64,000 nt of DNA from Saccharopolyspora erythraea NRRL 2338 (GTDB lineage Bacteria > Actinomycetota > Actinomycetes > Mycobacteriales > Pseudonocardiaceae). Under the pieces are notes generated by a model. The model was given only the letters and a program-made list of their open reading frames with translations. It was not told where the DNA came from and ran no database searches. Location: contig NC_009142.1 in the NCBI RefSeq assembly GCF_000062885.1, positions 2,035,584 through 2,099,583 on the forward strand. The letters run 5' to 3'. The position numbers and the translations under genes were made by a program. This document shows, piece after piece, positions 43,063-51,641 of the stretch. How positions within the stretch are numbered: position 1 is the stretch's first letter; each line of letters opens with the position of its first letter.

Positions 43063-43923
43063 GTGACGAAGATCGAACGCCTCGGTGTGGTCGGTGCCGG
43101 TCTGATGGGTTCGGGCATCGCCGAGGTCAGCGCGCTGGCCGGACTCGACGTGATCGTCGTGGAGGTCACCGACGACGCCGCCAGGGCGGGCCGGTCGCGG
43201 CTGTGGAAGTCGCTGAACCGCGCGGTGGACAAGGGCAAGATCACCGAGCAGGAGCGCGACGCCGCCCAGTCCCGGCTGCACTTCACCACCACGCTGCACG
43301 ACCTCGACGACCGCCAGCTGGTGATCGAGGCCATCGCCGAGGACGCCGAGCTCAAGACCAAGCTCTTCGAAGACCTCGACAAGATCGTCGGCGACCCGGA
43401 CGCGATCCTGGCCTCCAACACCTCCTCGATCCCGATCGCCAAGCTGGCCGCCGCCACCGAGCGCCCCGCCCAGGTGATGGGCATCCACTTCTTCAACCCG
43501 GTCCCGGTGCTCAAGCTGGTCGAGCTGGTGCCGTCGCTGCTGACCTCCGAGGAGACCGTCCGGCGCGCGTCGGACTTCGCCACCGAGCAGCTCGGCAAGC
43601 AGACCATCCGCGCCACCGACCGCTCCGGTTTCGTGGTCAACGCCCTGCTGGTGCCCTACCTGCTCTCGGCGATCCGGATGCTGGAGGGCGGCCACGCCAC
43701 CGCCGAGGACATCGACAACGGCATGGTGCTGGGCTGCGCCCACCCGATGGGTCCGCTGGCGCTGTCGGACCTGGTCGGCCTGGACACCCTCAAGGCGATC
43801 GCCGACTCCATGCACGAGGAGTACAAGGAACCGCTCTACGCCGCGCCGCCGCTGCTGCAGCGCATGGTCGACGCGGGCCTGAAGGGCAAGAAGTCCGGCA
43901 AGGGCTTCTACGACTACAGCTGA
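43063..43923 (+). CDS. fadB2: 3-hydroxybutyryl-CoA dehydrogenase
   Basis: 286 aa from a GTG. The Rossmann fold is LGVVGAGLMGSGIAEVSALAG, and the catalytic region ASNTSSIPIAKLAAATERPAQVMGIHFFNPVPVLKLVELV contains the His. The C-terminal domain ends RMVDAGLKGKKSGKGFYDYS. Length and sequence closely follow mycobacterial FadB2, which interconverts 3-hydroxybutyryl-CoA and acetoacetyl-CoA with NAD(P)H. It is cytoplasmic and monocistronic, with a bidirectional terminator at its end. Confidence 0.94.
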   Translation: MTKIERLGVVGAGLMGSGIAEVSALAGLDVIVVEVTDDAARAGRSRLWKSLNRAVDKGKITEQERDAAQSRLHFTTTLHDLDDRQLVIEAIAEDAELKTKLFEDLDKIVGDPDAILASNTSSIPIAKLAAATERPAQVMGIHFFNPVPVLKLVELVPSLLTSEETVRRASDFATEQLGKQTIRATDRSGFVVNALLVPYLLSAIRMLEGGHATAEDIDNGMVLGCAHPMGPLALSDLVGLDTLKAIADSMHEEYKEPLYAAPPLLQRMVDAGLKGKKSGKGFYDYS

Positions 43924-43929
43924 GCGACC

Positions 43930-43966
43930 GCGGTGCCCCGGGCCGACGCCAGGCCCGGGGCACCGC
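43930..43966. terminator. Bidirectional terminator between fadB2 and ANTAR gene
   Basis: A perfect 15-bp stem, GCGGTGCCCCGGGCC / GGCCCGGGGCACCGC, with loop GACGCCA, in a 45-nt convergent gap. Confidence 0.88.
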
Positions 43967-43968
43967 GC

Positions 43969-44736
43969 TCACAGCTCGCCCCGGCGCTCCACCAGGGTCT
44001 CGGCGACCCGGGCGAGCTTGACGTTGAGCTGCTGGGAGGTCCGCCGCAGCAGGTCGAAGGCCTCGGCCGCGGAGATGCCCTGCCGGTGCATCAGGATTCC
44101 CTTGGCCTGACCGATCACGTCCCTGCTCTCCAGCGCCCGGCGCAGGTGCGCGGCCTGGAGCTCGGCGGTGCTCACGGCCTTCGTGGCGTCCAGCGCGATC
44201 GAGGCGTGCGAGGCCAGGAGCAGGGCGCTGGTGCGGTCGGCGTCGTGCAGGCCGCGGCGGCGTTCGGAGTACAGGTTCAGCGCGCCGATCCGGTCGGCGC
44301 CCTCGGTGGGGAACAGCCCGATCGCCAGCACGCTGCGCACACCCGCGTCCGCCGCCGCCGGACCCCACCGCGGCCACTCCGCGTCGGCCGCGAGATCACC
44401 GCTGGCCGCGAGGCCCGGACCGTTGTCGCGGCTGGCGTGCACGCACGGCCCCTCGTCGAAGCGGTACTGGAGCTCGTCGAGGTGCGCCGCCGGCTCGCCG
44501 GTGTGCACGGGAGTGGTGAACTCGCCGGTGGACGTTCGCAGGGTGACGCTGGCGAGGTCGGCGCCCGGAACCATGACCACGGCGGTGTCGACGATCTTGC
44601 GCAGCACCCCGTACACGGTGCCCTCGCTGGAGAGCGACGCCGCGAGCTCGGTGCACTGCGCGACCAGCTCCTCCCAGTCCGGACCCTCGCCATCGCGGCC
44701 TCGGCCGGTGGTGCGCGGTTCGGTGAAGTTGGTCAT
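43969..44736 (-). CDS. GAF-ANTAR domain RNA-binding regulator
   Basis: 255 aa. The start is the ATG at 44736 because the protein begins there with MTNFTEPRTTG; the longer frame is not coding. GAF domain at about residues 30-175 (VYGVLRKIVDTAVVMVPGADLASVTLR, FDEGPCVHASRDNG, VRSVLAIGLFP). ANTAR domain at about 190-250 (LRRALESRDVIGQAKGILMHRQGISAAEAFDLLRRTSQQLNVKLARVAETLV). ANTAR proteins bind tandem hairpins in nascent RNA and prevent termination. The GAF domain suggests a ligand or redox signal. Confidence 0.93.
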   Translation of the reverse strand: MTNFTEPRTTGRGRDGEGPDWEELVAQCTELAASLSSEGTVYGVLRKIVDTAVVMVPGADLASVTLRTSTGEFTTPVHTGEPAAHLDELQYRFDEGPCVHASRDNGPGLAASGDLAADAEWPRWGPAAADAGVRSVLAIGLFPTEGADRIGALNLYSERRRGLHDADRTSALLLASHASIALDATKAVSTAELQAAHLRRALESRDVIGQAKGILMHRQGISAAEAFDLLRRTSQQLNVKLARVAETLVERRGEL

Positions 44737-44960
44737 GCTGCTCGCTCCGGTGGTCCGTTCCTCGGGTGGTCGCCGGGCGCAGGTCCGGCCGCCCGCCGGC
44801 GGGCGGCGTCCGCTCGGGTCCGCGCCGCGCCGGGCGCAGCACGATCCGCGCTCCGGTCCTATTTTGACCACATGGACCGAGGAGTGACTCGGGGCAATAC
44901 GGGTGAGCAACACGAAACCGGTCCGACGCGGAGCGCGACCAGACCGGACTCGATGAGCGA

Positions 44961-45869
44961 CTAGGACGGACGCGATGCGAAGCGCAGGATCTCCTCGGCG
45001 ACGCGGTGCGGCCGGTCCTCCATGAGGAAGTGGCCCGCCCCGGGCACCGTGACCAGCTCGGCGTGCGGGATGTCGCTCGCGAGGCGTTCGCCGTAGGCGA
45101 CGGGCTGCCAGCGGTCGTCCTCGCCCCAGAGGATGCGCACCGGCATCGGCAGCTCTCCCAGCAGCGGTGCGACCCGTTCGGTCGGCGCCGAGTCGTAATG
45201 GCGCACCTGGTGCTCGAAGAACGAAACCCGCCCGACCGGACCGCGGTGCGGCGCGAGGTAGGTCTCCAGCACCTCGTCGGCCATTTCGCCGGTGACGGTC
45301 ATGCGCAACTGCCTGGTCAGCATTTCCTCGAAGTCCCGCGGCGGCATGGCGGCGTAGTCGTCGAGGTGGTCGCGGATGATGTGCTGCCAGGTTCGCGAGG
45401 GCCACGAGTCGTAGCTGACCGGGTCGACGAGCACCAGCCCGTCGACCCGGTCCGGCCGTGCGGTGGCGAAGATCTGCCCGATCGCGCCGCCGATGTCGTG
45501 CGCGACCAGCACGCACCGGCCGATCCCCAGCGTCGTCAGCAGCTCGCCGAGCAGCCGGGCCTGCGCGGTGACCGAGGTGTCCCGGTCCACCGGACGTTCC
45601 GACGCGCCGAAACCCAGCAGGTCGTAGGCGAGCACGGAGTGGCCGCCGGCTTCCAGCTCCGGGATCACGTGGCGCCAGATGGCCGAGTGCGACGGCGTTC
45701 CGTGCAGCAGCACCAGGGGCAGGCCGTCTCCGCCGCGACAGCGGTAGGCGATCCGGACCCCGTCGACGATCACGTTGCGGTCCAACGGGGTCATGCCGCC
45801 TCGGTGTCGATGCGGGACACCCGCACCCGGTCGGCCGTCATGAGCGTGAGAAGGCCGGGTGTCGCTCAT
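44961..45869 (-). CDS. Alpha/beta hydrolase with Asp nucleophile
   Basis: 302 aa from the ATG at 45869, coupled to the preceding gene by ATGA; the ATG at 45794 with GAGGCGG is an alternative, since the fold starts only there. The core has LPLVLLHGTPSHSAIWRHVIPEL, then LVAHDIGGAIGQIFA, in which the nucleophile position is Asp (HDIGG), as in haloalkane dehalogenases and epoxide hydrolases. The acid region is ILWGEDDRWQP and the His is in GAGHFLMEDRPH. A dehalogenase- or epoxide-hydrolase-like reaction is more likely than esterase. The partner is a quinone reductase upstream. Confidence 0.88.
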   Translation of the reverse strand: MSDTRPSHAHDGRPGAGVPHRHRGGMTPLDRNVIVDGVRIAYRCRGGDGLPLVLLHGTPSHSAIWRHVIPELEAGGHSVLAYDLLGFGASERPVDRDTSVTAQARLLGELLTTLGIGRCVLVAHDIGGAIGQIFATARPDRVDGLVLVDPVSYDSWPSRTWQHIIRDHLDDYAAMPPRDFEEMLTRQLRMTVTGEMADEVLETYLAPHRGPVGRVSFFEHQVRHYDSAPTERVAPLLGELPMPVRILWGEDDRWQPVAYGERLASDIPHAELVTVPGAGHFLMEDRPHRVAEEILRFASRPS

Positions 45870-46912
45870 GCCGTCTCGGCCCCCGGGATGACGACCAGCT
45901 TGCCGAAGAAGTCCTTGCCGACGAAGTCCTTCTGGGCGCGGTTCAGCTCGCGCAACGGGTAGGTGCCCGCCAGAAGCGGCTTCAGCTCACCTGCCGCGAC
46001 GTGGCCCAGCAGTTGCTCGAAGTCCTCGTGGGTGCCGAACGACGAGCCGATGAGCTGCACCTGGTTCAGGTAGACGGTGCGCAGGTCGGTCTCCACCAGC
46101 GGACCCGCGATCGCCCCGGCCACGACGTAGCGGCCCAGCGGTCCCAGCACCCGCAGCAGCGCGCTGAAGTGCGGTCCGGCCACGACGTCGGCCACGACGT
46201 CGACCGGCCCGTGCGCGCTGATCTCGCCGGCGAGATCGTCCGACGCGCGGTCCACGGTCGTCTCCGCGCCGAGGTCCAGGGCGCGCTGCCGCTTGGCGGC
46301 GCTGGTGACCGCCACGACGTGCGCGCCGCGCAGGGCGGCGAGCTGGATCAGCGCCGAGCCGACGCCGCCCGACGCCCCGGTCACCACAACTCTCTCGCCG
46401 TCGCGGACGGCCGCGCGGTTGAGCATGCGCATCGCCGTGGTGTAGGCGGTGGGGAAGGTGGCCAGCTCGGCGTCGGTGAGGGAGCTGCGCACCGGGTGCG
46501 CGTTCCCGGCGGGCACGGTGACGTACTCGGCGAAGCCGCCGTCGCGTTCGCTGCCGAGGTACTCGGTGGTCACCAGCTCGCGTTCGCCGCCGGTGTAGAG
46601 CATGGGGTCGACGACGACCCGCTCGCCGATCCGCGAGTCCGGCACGCCTTCGCCGACCTCGTCGACGTGTCCGACGACGTCGGCGCCCTGGATGCGGGGG
46701 AAGCTCAGCGGCTCGCGCCGCCATCCCGCGCTCGACCCGGGGTCCTCCGCGGAGCCGTAGGCGCCTTCGCGGGTCCAGATGTCGGTGTTGTTGATGGCCG
46801 TCGCGGCGACCCTGACCCGCACCTCGCCGGGACCGGCGTGCGGGTCGGGCACGTCCTCGCGGTACTCCAGCTTCTCCGGGCCGCCGAAACCGGTGAGCCG
46901 CACTGCACGCAT
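45866..46912 (-). CDS. Zinc-independent quinone/alcohol dehydrogenase (MDR)
   Basis: 348 aa. The GroES-like domain lacks the Cys/His zinc ligands. The Rossmann domain has VVVTGASGGVGSALIQLAALRGAHVVAVTSAAKRQRALDLGAE near residue 175. The family is MDR, quinone oxidoreductase type: NAD(P)H-dependent reduction of quinones or enones. It starts at 46912 and overlaps the hydrolase gene. It shares its promoter region with the divergent TetR at 47007, whose operators lie at 46929 and 46984. A stress or detoxification role is likely. Confidence 0.9.
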   Translation of the reverse strand: MRAVRLTGFGGPEKLEYREDVPDPHAGPGEVRVRVAATAINNTDIWTREGAYGSAEDPGSSAGWRREPLSFPRIQGADVVGHVDEVGEGVPDSRIGERVVVDPMLYTGGERELVTTEYLGSERDGGFAEYVTVPAGNAHPVRSSLTDAELATFPTAYTTAMRMLNRAAVRDGERVVVTGASGGVGSALIQLAALRGAHVVAVTSAAKRQRALDLGAETTVDRASDDLAGEISAHGPVDVVADVVAGPHFSALLRVLGPLGRYVVAGAIAGPLVETDLRTVYLNQVQLIGSSFGTHEDFEQLLGHVAAGELKPLLAGTYPLRELNRAQKDFVGKDFFGKLVVIPGAETA

Positions 46913-46928
46913 CGCTGCCTCCTTCAGG

Positions 46929-46997
46929 TATACCGACCGGTGTGGTTACTTCAGTCGAGCACTCGCCGGTCGCCATGTCAACCCACCGGTCGGTATA
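46929..46997. promoter_or_regulatory. Paired TetR operators in divergent promoter
   Basis: TATACCGACCGGTG (46929-46942) and its exact reverse complement CACCGGTCGGTATA (46984-46997) are separated by 41 nt. Each contains an ACCGRYCGGT core. One lies by the quinone reductase start, the other just before the TetR GTG. They probably mediate control of both genes, including autorepression. Confidence 0.88.
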
Positions 46998-47006
46998 GTC
47001 GAATGC

Positions 47007-47579
47007 GTGCAGGACTCGTTGGCGAAGCTGACCCCGGCCGGCCGCCGGGTGCTCGACGTGGCGGCCGAGCTGTTCTACCGGCAGGGCATCCACGCCGTCG
47101 GCGTCGAGGCCATCGCGGCGAAGGCGGGGGTGACCAAGAAGACGCTCTACGCGTGCTTCGGCTCCAAGGACAACCTCGTCACCGCCTACCTGACCGAGCG
47201 CGACCAGCGCTGGCGGGAGTGGCTGACCGGGTGGGTCGAGCGGCACGCGGACTCGGCTGAGGAGAAGGTGCTCGGTGCCTACGACGCGCTGGCCGCCTGG
47301 ATGCGGGAGGACTTCCGGGGCTGCGCCTTCGTCAACGCCCTCGCGGAGCTGCCCTCGCCCGACCACCCGGCGCACGAGGTGATCGTGGGGCAGAAGCGGT
47401 GGATGCGCGACTACTTCGCCGAACTGGCCGCCAAGGCAGGTGCCGCGGACCCCGATGGCTTCGCCAAGAGCGCGTTGCTGCTCTACGAAGGGGTCACGGT
47501 GGCGGAGTCGGCAGGCATCGGCGGCACGACGGACCAGGCGAAGAAGGTGGCCGCCGCGCTGCTGCGCGCGGCGGTCTGA
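47007..47579 (+). CDS. TetR family regulator of the quinone reductase/hydrolase pair
   Basis: 190 aa from the GTG at 47007, ten bases after the second operator, so it may be a leaderless or short-leader transcript. HTH at about residues 12-58: AGRRVLDVAAELFYRQGIHAVGVEAIAAKAGVTKKTLYACFGSKDNLV. The C-terminal domain reads FRGCAFVNALAELPSPDHPAHEVI, typical of the YcdC/TetR_C_16-like detoxification regulators. It probably represses the MDR-hydrolase operon and itself. Confidence 0.92.
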   Translation: MQDSLAKLTPAGRRVLDVAAELFYRQGIHAVGVEAIAAKAGVTKKTLYACFGSKDNLVTAYLTERDQRWREWLTGWVERHADSAEEKVLGAYDALAAWMREDFRGCAFVNALAELPSPDHPAHEVIVGQKRWMRDYFAELAAKAGAADPDGFAKSALLLYEGVTVAESAGIGGTTDQAKKVAAALLRAAV

Positions 47580-47656
47580 AGCCGGATCGCCGAAAGAGAC
47601 CGCCGCCTCGCGCGTGTGCACAGGACGGCGGCCTGGCGCGACTGCGGTCCGGGCTG

Positions 47657-48850
47657 TCAGCGCACCGCGGCCGGTTCCGGCGCCGGCTCCGCGGCGCCCG
47701 TCCGCGCCGGACGGCGGTCGAGCGCGCCCGAGAACAGGGCGACGCCCAGCGCGGCGGCCGCCATCAGGGCGCCGACCCAGTTCGGCGCGGTGTAGCCGAG
47801 CCCGGCCTCGATGACGAGCCCGCCCAGCCAGGCCGCCAGCGCGTTGCCGAGGTTGAACGCGGCGATGTTGACCGCCGAGGCCAGCGTCGGAGCGCCTTCG
47901 GCCTTGTCCATCACGCGCTTCTGCAGCGCGGGCACGGTGGCGAACCCGGCGGCGCCGACCAGCGCGAGCGTGATCGCGGCGCTCACCTTGCCCGCCGCGG
48001 TGAAGGTGAACAGCCCGAGGACGACGGCCAGCGCCGCGAGGATTCCGTACAGCGACGGCATCAGCGCCCGGTCGGCCAGGCGCCCGCCGACCAGGTTGCC
48101 CGAGAACAGCCCGACCCCGAACAGCACCAGCAGCCAGGTGACCGCCGCCGGGGTGTAGCCGGCGACCTCGGTCATCATCGGTGCGACGTAGGTGAACGCG
48201 GCGAACACGCCGCCGAAGCCGAGCACGGTCATCGCCACGGCCAGCCACACCTGGACGCTGCGCAGCGACGCCAGCTCCCGGCTGACGCCGGCGGCAGCCG
48301 GGCGCGGTTGCCGCGGCACCAGGGCGGCGACGCCGGCGAAGCCGATGACACCGAGCGCCGAGACGACCACGAACGTCGAGCGCCAGCCGTAGGACTGGCC
48401 GAGCCAGGTGCCCATCGGCACGCCGAGCACGTTGGCGGCGGTGAGCCCGGTGAACATGATCGCGATGGCGCCGGCCCGCTTGTGCGGGGCGACCAGGTCG
48501 GCGGCCACCACCGCACCGATGCCGAAGAACGCGCCGTGCGCGAACGAGGCGACGACCCGGCCGGTGAGCAGCAGCCCGTAGCTGGTCGCCAGCGCCGAGA
48601 GCAGGTTGCCCGCGATGAACAGCACCATCAGCCCGAGCAGCATCCGCTTGCGGGGGACGCGGGTGCCCAGTGCGGTCAGCAGGGGTGCGCCGACCACGAC
48701 CCCGAGCGCGTAGCCGGAGATCAGGTATCCGGCGGTGGGGATGGACACCGCGAAGTCGGCGGCGACCTCGGGCAGCAGCCCCATGATCACGAATTCGGTC
48801 GTTCCGATGCCGAAGGCGCTGATCGTCAGCGCCCAGAGCGCGAGGGGCAT
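47657..48850 (-). CDS. MFS efflux transporter, AraJ/YdhP type
   Basis: 397 aa. The ATG at 48850 has AAGGAG seven bases upstream; the frame opens 21 codons earlier. It has twelve membrane helices. The N-terminus is LALWALTISAFGIGTTEFVIMGLLPEVAADFAVS and the loop 2-3 motif is LGTRVPRKRMLLGLMVLFI, as in the DHA1 AraJ/Cmr-like drug exporters. It is divergent from a MarR gene, whose candidate operator is at 48899. The substrate is unknown. Confidence 0.92.
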   Translation of the reverse strand: MPLALWALTISAFGIGTTEFVIMGLLPEVAADFAVSIPTAGYLISGYALGVVVGAPLLTALGTRVPRKRMLLGLMVLFIAGNLLSALATSYGLLLTGRVVASFAHGAFFGIGAVVAADLVAPHKRAGAIAIMFTGLTAANVLGVPMGTWLGQSYGWRSTFVVVSALGVIGFAGVAALVPRQPRPAAAGVSRELASLRSVQVWLAVAMTVLGFGGVFAAFTYVAPMMTEVAGYTPAAVTWLLVLFGVGLFSGNLVGGRLADRALMPSLYGILAALAVVLGLFTFTAAGKVSAAITLALVGAAGFATVPALQKRVMDKAEGAPTLASAVNIAAFNLGNALAAWLGGLVIEAGLGYTAPNWVGALMAAAALGVALFSGALDRRPARTGAAEPAPEPAAVR

Positions 48851-48898
48851 CGAGCTACTCCTTGCTTGGCGTGCGTCTGTTAGCGGCGTCGACAATAA

Positions 48899-48920
48899 TT
48901 GCACACGCATCATGTTGCAA
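48899..48920. promoter_or_regulatory. Candidate MarR operator
   Basis: An inverted repeat TTGCA-N12-TGCAA in an AT-rich stretch of the 137-nt region between the MFS and MarR genes. The half-sites and spacing suit a MarR dimer covering both promoters. Confidence 0.6.
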
Positions 48921-48987
48921 ACGCGGCTTAGCTGCGGGGCTGGGGTAGGCTGGGAGTCGATCCGTCAGCACTTCGGGAGGTTCGACG

Positions 48988-49440
48988 ATGTCCCTGTCCG
49001 ATGACGCGGCAGAAGCCCGCGCCCAGGGCTGGCGCGCCCTGGCCGCTCTGCACGCCCGGATCGAGACCCGGATCGAGCGCTCGCTCCAGCACGAGCACGA
49101 CCTCAGCGTGAGCGAGTTCACCGTGCTCGACGTGCTGTCCCGGCAGGACGGCTGGCACATGCGCATGCAGCAGCTCGCCAACGCCGTCGTGCTCAGCCAG
49201 AGCGCGACGACCAGGCTGGTGACCAGGCTGGAGAAGCTCGGACTGCTGCGCCGCTACCTCTGCGAGGACGACCGCAGGGGGATCTACACCGAGGTCAGCG
49301 AGTCCGGCCAGAAGCTGCTGGCCGCCGCCCGGCCCACGCACGACACCGCGCTGCGCGAGGCGATGGACGAGGCCGGCGAGGTGCCCGAGCTGGCTCCGCT
49401 GGTCCGCGCGCTGGAAACCCTGGAACCCACGGCGGTCTGA
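48988..49440 (+). CDS. MarR family regulator
   Basis: 150 aa. The ATG at 48988 follows GGGAGG. The winged helix lies at about residues 38-105: HDLSVSEFTVLDVLSRQDGWHMRMQQLANAVVLSQSATTRLVTRLEKLGLLRRYLCEDDRRGIYTEVSESG. Long N- and C-terminal helices provide dimerisation. Divergent from the MFS exporter, it is probably its ligand-responsive repressor. Confidence 0.93.
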   Translation: MSLSDDAAEARAQGWRALAALHARIETRIERSLQHEHDLSVSEFTVLDVLSRQDGWHMRMQQLANAVVLSQSATTRLVTRLEKLGLLRRYLCEDDRRGIYTEVSESGQKLLAAARPTHDTALREAMDEAGEVPELAPLVRALETLEPTAV

Positions 49441-49475
49441 GGGCCGTCCCCACACTCATCTCGCGTACCGGAACC

Positions 49476-49551
49476 TGACTGCCTGGTTTTGAACTCGCCT
49501 TGCGCAGCGGTTCCGGTCGCGGAACCTCGGGCTTCTTCTCGCGTATCACCC
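49476..49551. repeat. Dispersed intergenic repeat, copy B
   Basis: Shares four ordered blocks with copy A at 3571-3665 and the central blocks of copy C. The middle part GGTTCC-N6-GGAACC is an inverted repeat, so it can form a small hairpin. It sits in the 149-nt convergent gap between the MarR and GntR genes. Confidence 0.7.
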
Positions 49552-49589
49552 GTCGCCGCCCGTCGCGGACCGCGTCGGCCTGACCCGGC

Positions 49590-50252
49590 TCAGTCCCGCT
49601 TCGCCGCGTCGGCCGGGATGGTGGCCCGCAGGGTTTCGACGGCGTGGTCGCGGTGCTCGGTCAGCAGGACGACCAGCTCGGCGGCGTCGTGCCGCTTGGC
49701 CGCGTCGACGATCGCGGCGTGCTCCTCGTGCACCCGCGCCCGGTTGGCGTCGGAGTTGTAGTACACCGCCCGGTACGCGTCGGTGGCGTCCCACAGCGTC
49801 CGCACCACCCGCAGCAGCCGCGGCATCCGCGCCGGTTCCAGGAGTGCGAAGTGGAAGCGCCGGTTCGCCGCGATCATGCCCACCAGGTCGCCGTCGCGCG
49901 ACGCGGACTCGACCTCGCGCTGCGCCTCGGTGATGACCGCGAGGTCGGACTCGTCGAACCGCCCCGCGGCCACCGTCGCCGCCTCCGACTCCAGCAGCTC
50001 CCGCATCCGGTAGACCTCGAGCAGGTCGTCGAGCGAGAGCTCGGCGACGGAGTAGCCCCGGTGCGGCTGGTAGACGACCTGGCCCTCGGCCTCCAGCGTC
50101 TTGAGGGCTTCCCGCAACGGCACCCGGCTCACCCCGAGGTGCTGGGCGATCGCGTCCTGGCGGATCGGCTGCCCCGGTGCGAGCTCGCCGGCCACGATCG
50201 ACTTCCGGAGCTCGTCGAGCACGAACTCCTGGGTGGTGGGTGGGCGTCGCAT
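49590..50252 (-). CDS. GntR/FadR-type regulator (FCD domain)
   Basis: 220 aa. The start is the ATG at 50252, with GGAGTG upstream. Winged helix at residues 5-68: TQEFVLDELRKSIVAGELAPGQPIRQDAIAQHLGVSRVPLREALKTLEAEGQVVYQPHRGYSVAEL. An FCD ligand domain follows (VYRMRELLESEAATVAAGRF, NRRFHFALLEPARMPRLLRVV, HEEHAAIVDAAKRHDAAELVVLLTEH). It is divergent from the CoA-transferase operon and is likely its repressor, responding to an organic acid. Confidence 0.93.
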   Translation of the reverse strand: MRRPPTTQEFVLDELRKSIVAGELAPGQPIRQDAIAQHLGVSRVPLREALKTLEAEGQVVYQPHRGYSVAELSLDDLLEVYRMRELLESEAATVAAGRFDESDLAVITEAQREVESASRDGDLVGMIAANRRFHFALLEPARMPRLLRVVRTLWDATDAYRAVYYNSDANRARVHEEHAAIVDAAKRHDAAELVVLLTEHRDHAVETLRATIPADAAKRD

Positions 50253-50324
50253 CGCACTCCAGTGCCTCGGCGTGGGTATGTCGATCCTATGGGTGAGCGA
50301 GGGCGGTTCGCGTTCTTCGAACGG

Positions 50325-50360
50325 TTGACCCGCCGTCTGGCAACTGTATATTGGATCCAA
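50325..50360 (+). promoter_or_regulatory. Promoter and GntR operator before the CoA-transferase
   Basis: TTGACC (50325-50330), a 16-nt spacer and TATATT (50347-50352) form a sigma-70-like promoter. It is overlapped by the perfect palindrome TTGGATCCAA at 50351-50360, a sequence of the kind bound by FCD-type GntR repressors. Binding there would block transcription of the operon. Confidence 0.78.
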
Positions 50361-50415
50361 CTTTCCCCCGGATGCAAGCCGACGGCGTCGGCGCGGAGAA
50401 GAGGTGGGTCCGAGC

Positions 50416-51579
50416 ATGGAGCGTGCCCTGCCGATGGACGGCGTGGTCGTCGCGGACTTCAGCCGGGTGCTCGCCGGACCGTATGCGACCATGCTGATGG
50501 CCGACCTCGGCGCCACGGTCATCAAGGTGGAGCGGCCCGGCACCGGCGACGACACCCGGAGCTGGGGTCCACCGTGGACAGAGCACGCCTCGTCCTACTT
50601 CGAGTCGGTCAACCGCGGCAAGCGCAGCATCACCCTCGACCTCGCCGACCCCTCCGACCAGGAGACCGCCCGCGAGCTGGTCCGCCGCAGCGACGTGCTG
50701 GTGGAGAACTTCCGCCCCGGGTCGCTCGCCCGCTACGGGCTGGACTTCGACAGCGCCGCCGAGCTGAACCCGCGGCTGGTCTACGCCTCGATCTCCGGCT
50801 TCGGCAGCGGCGCCGGTGCCGACCTGCCCGGCTACGACTTCGTGGTGCAGGCGCTCGGCGGGCTGATGAGCATCACCGGCAGCCCGGAGGGACCGCCCAC
50901 CAAGGTCGGCGTCGCACTGGTCGACGTGCTCACCGGCAAGGACGCCGCGCTGGGGATCATGGCCGCGCTGCGCCAGCGGGAGGCCACCGGACGCGGCCAG
51001 CACGTCGAGGTCAACCTGCTGTCGAGCCTGCTGGCGTCCCTGGTCAACCAGATGAGCGGGATGCTGGCCACCGGAGCGCCGCCTGGGCGGATGGGCAACC
51101 AGCACCCGAGCATCGCGCCTTACGAGACGCTGCGCTGCGAGGACGCCTACCTGGCGGTGGCCATCGGCAACGACGGGCAGTTCCGCAGGCTCGCCGACGC
51201 GCTCGGCCTGGTCGGGCTGGCCGAGGACGAGCGCTTCGCCACCAACGCGCAGCGGGTCGCCAACCGGCCCGCGCTGGTCGAGCTGCTGGAGAACGTGCTC
51301 GGCGCCCGCCCCGCCGCGGACTGGCAGGAGCGGCTGCAGCGCGCGGGCATCGCCTGCGGTCAGGTCAACGACCTCTCCCGCGCGGTGCACTACGCCGAGT
51401 CGCTCGGGCTGAACCCGCTGGTCGATCCGGGCCAGGGTGCGACGGCGCAGGTGCGCATGCCCATCGACTTCTCCGACTCCGCCGGCGTCAAGCCGCTCGC
51501 CCCGCCCCGCCTCGGCGAGCACGGCGAGCAGATCCGGGCCTGGCTGGCCGATCCCGCCGCCGGTCCACCGCCGGCCTGA
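50416..51579 (+). CDS. CaiB/BaiF family CoA-transferase
   Basis: 387 aa from the ATG at 50416 with GAGGTGGG upstream. The fold signature reads VVVADFSRVLAGPYATMLMADLGATVIKVERPGTGDDTRSWGPPW, then NRGKRSITLDLADP, DVLVENFRPGSLARYGLDF (Asp region), RLVYASISGFG and a late AWLADP. Class III transferases move CoA between dicarboxylic acyl groups. Coupled to glutaryl-CoA dehydrogenase, the best guess is a succinyl-CoA:glutarate CoA-transferase. It starts 55 nt downstream of the operator. Confidence 0.9.
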   Translation: MERALPMDGVVVADFSRVLAGPYATMLMADLGATVIKVERPGTGDDTRSWGPPWTEHASSYFESVNRGKRSITLDLADPSDQETARELVRRSDVLVENFRPGSLARYGLDFDSAAELNPRLVYASISGFGSGAGADLPGYDFVVQALGGLMSITGSPEGPPTKVGVALVDVLTGKDAALGIMAALRQREATGRGQHVEVNLLSSLLASLVNQMSGMLATGAPPGRMGNQHPSIAPYETLRCEDAYLAVAIGNDGQFRRLADALGLVGLAEDERFATNAQRVANRPALVELLENVLGARPAADWQERLQRAGIACGQVNDLSRAVHYAESLGLNPLVDPGQGATAQVRMPIDFSDSAGVKPLAPPRLGEHGEQIRAWLADPAAGPPPA

Positions 51580-51641
51580 CGGCTGCCCGGCCACCGGACC
51601 GGCCGAGCCGCACAACCGTTCCTCCAGGAAGGAATCCCGCC

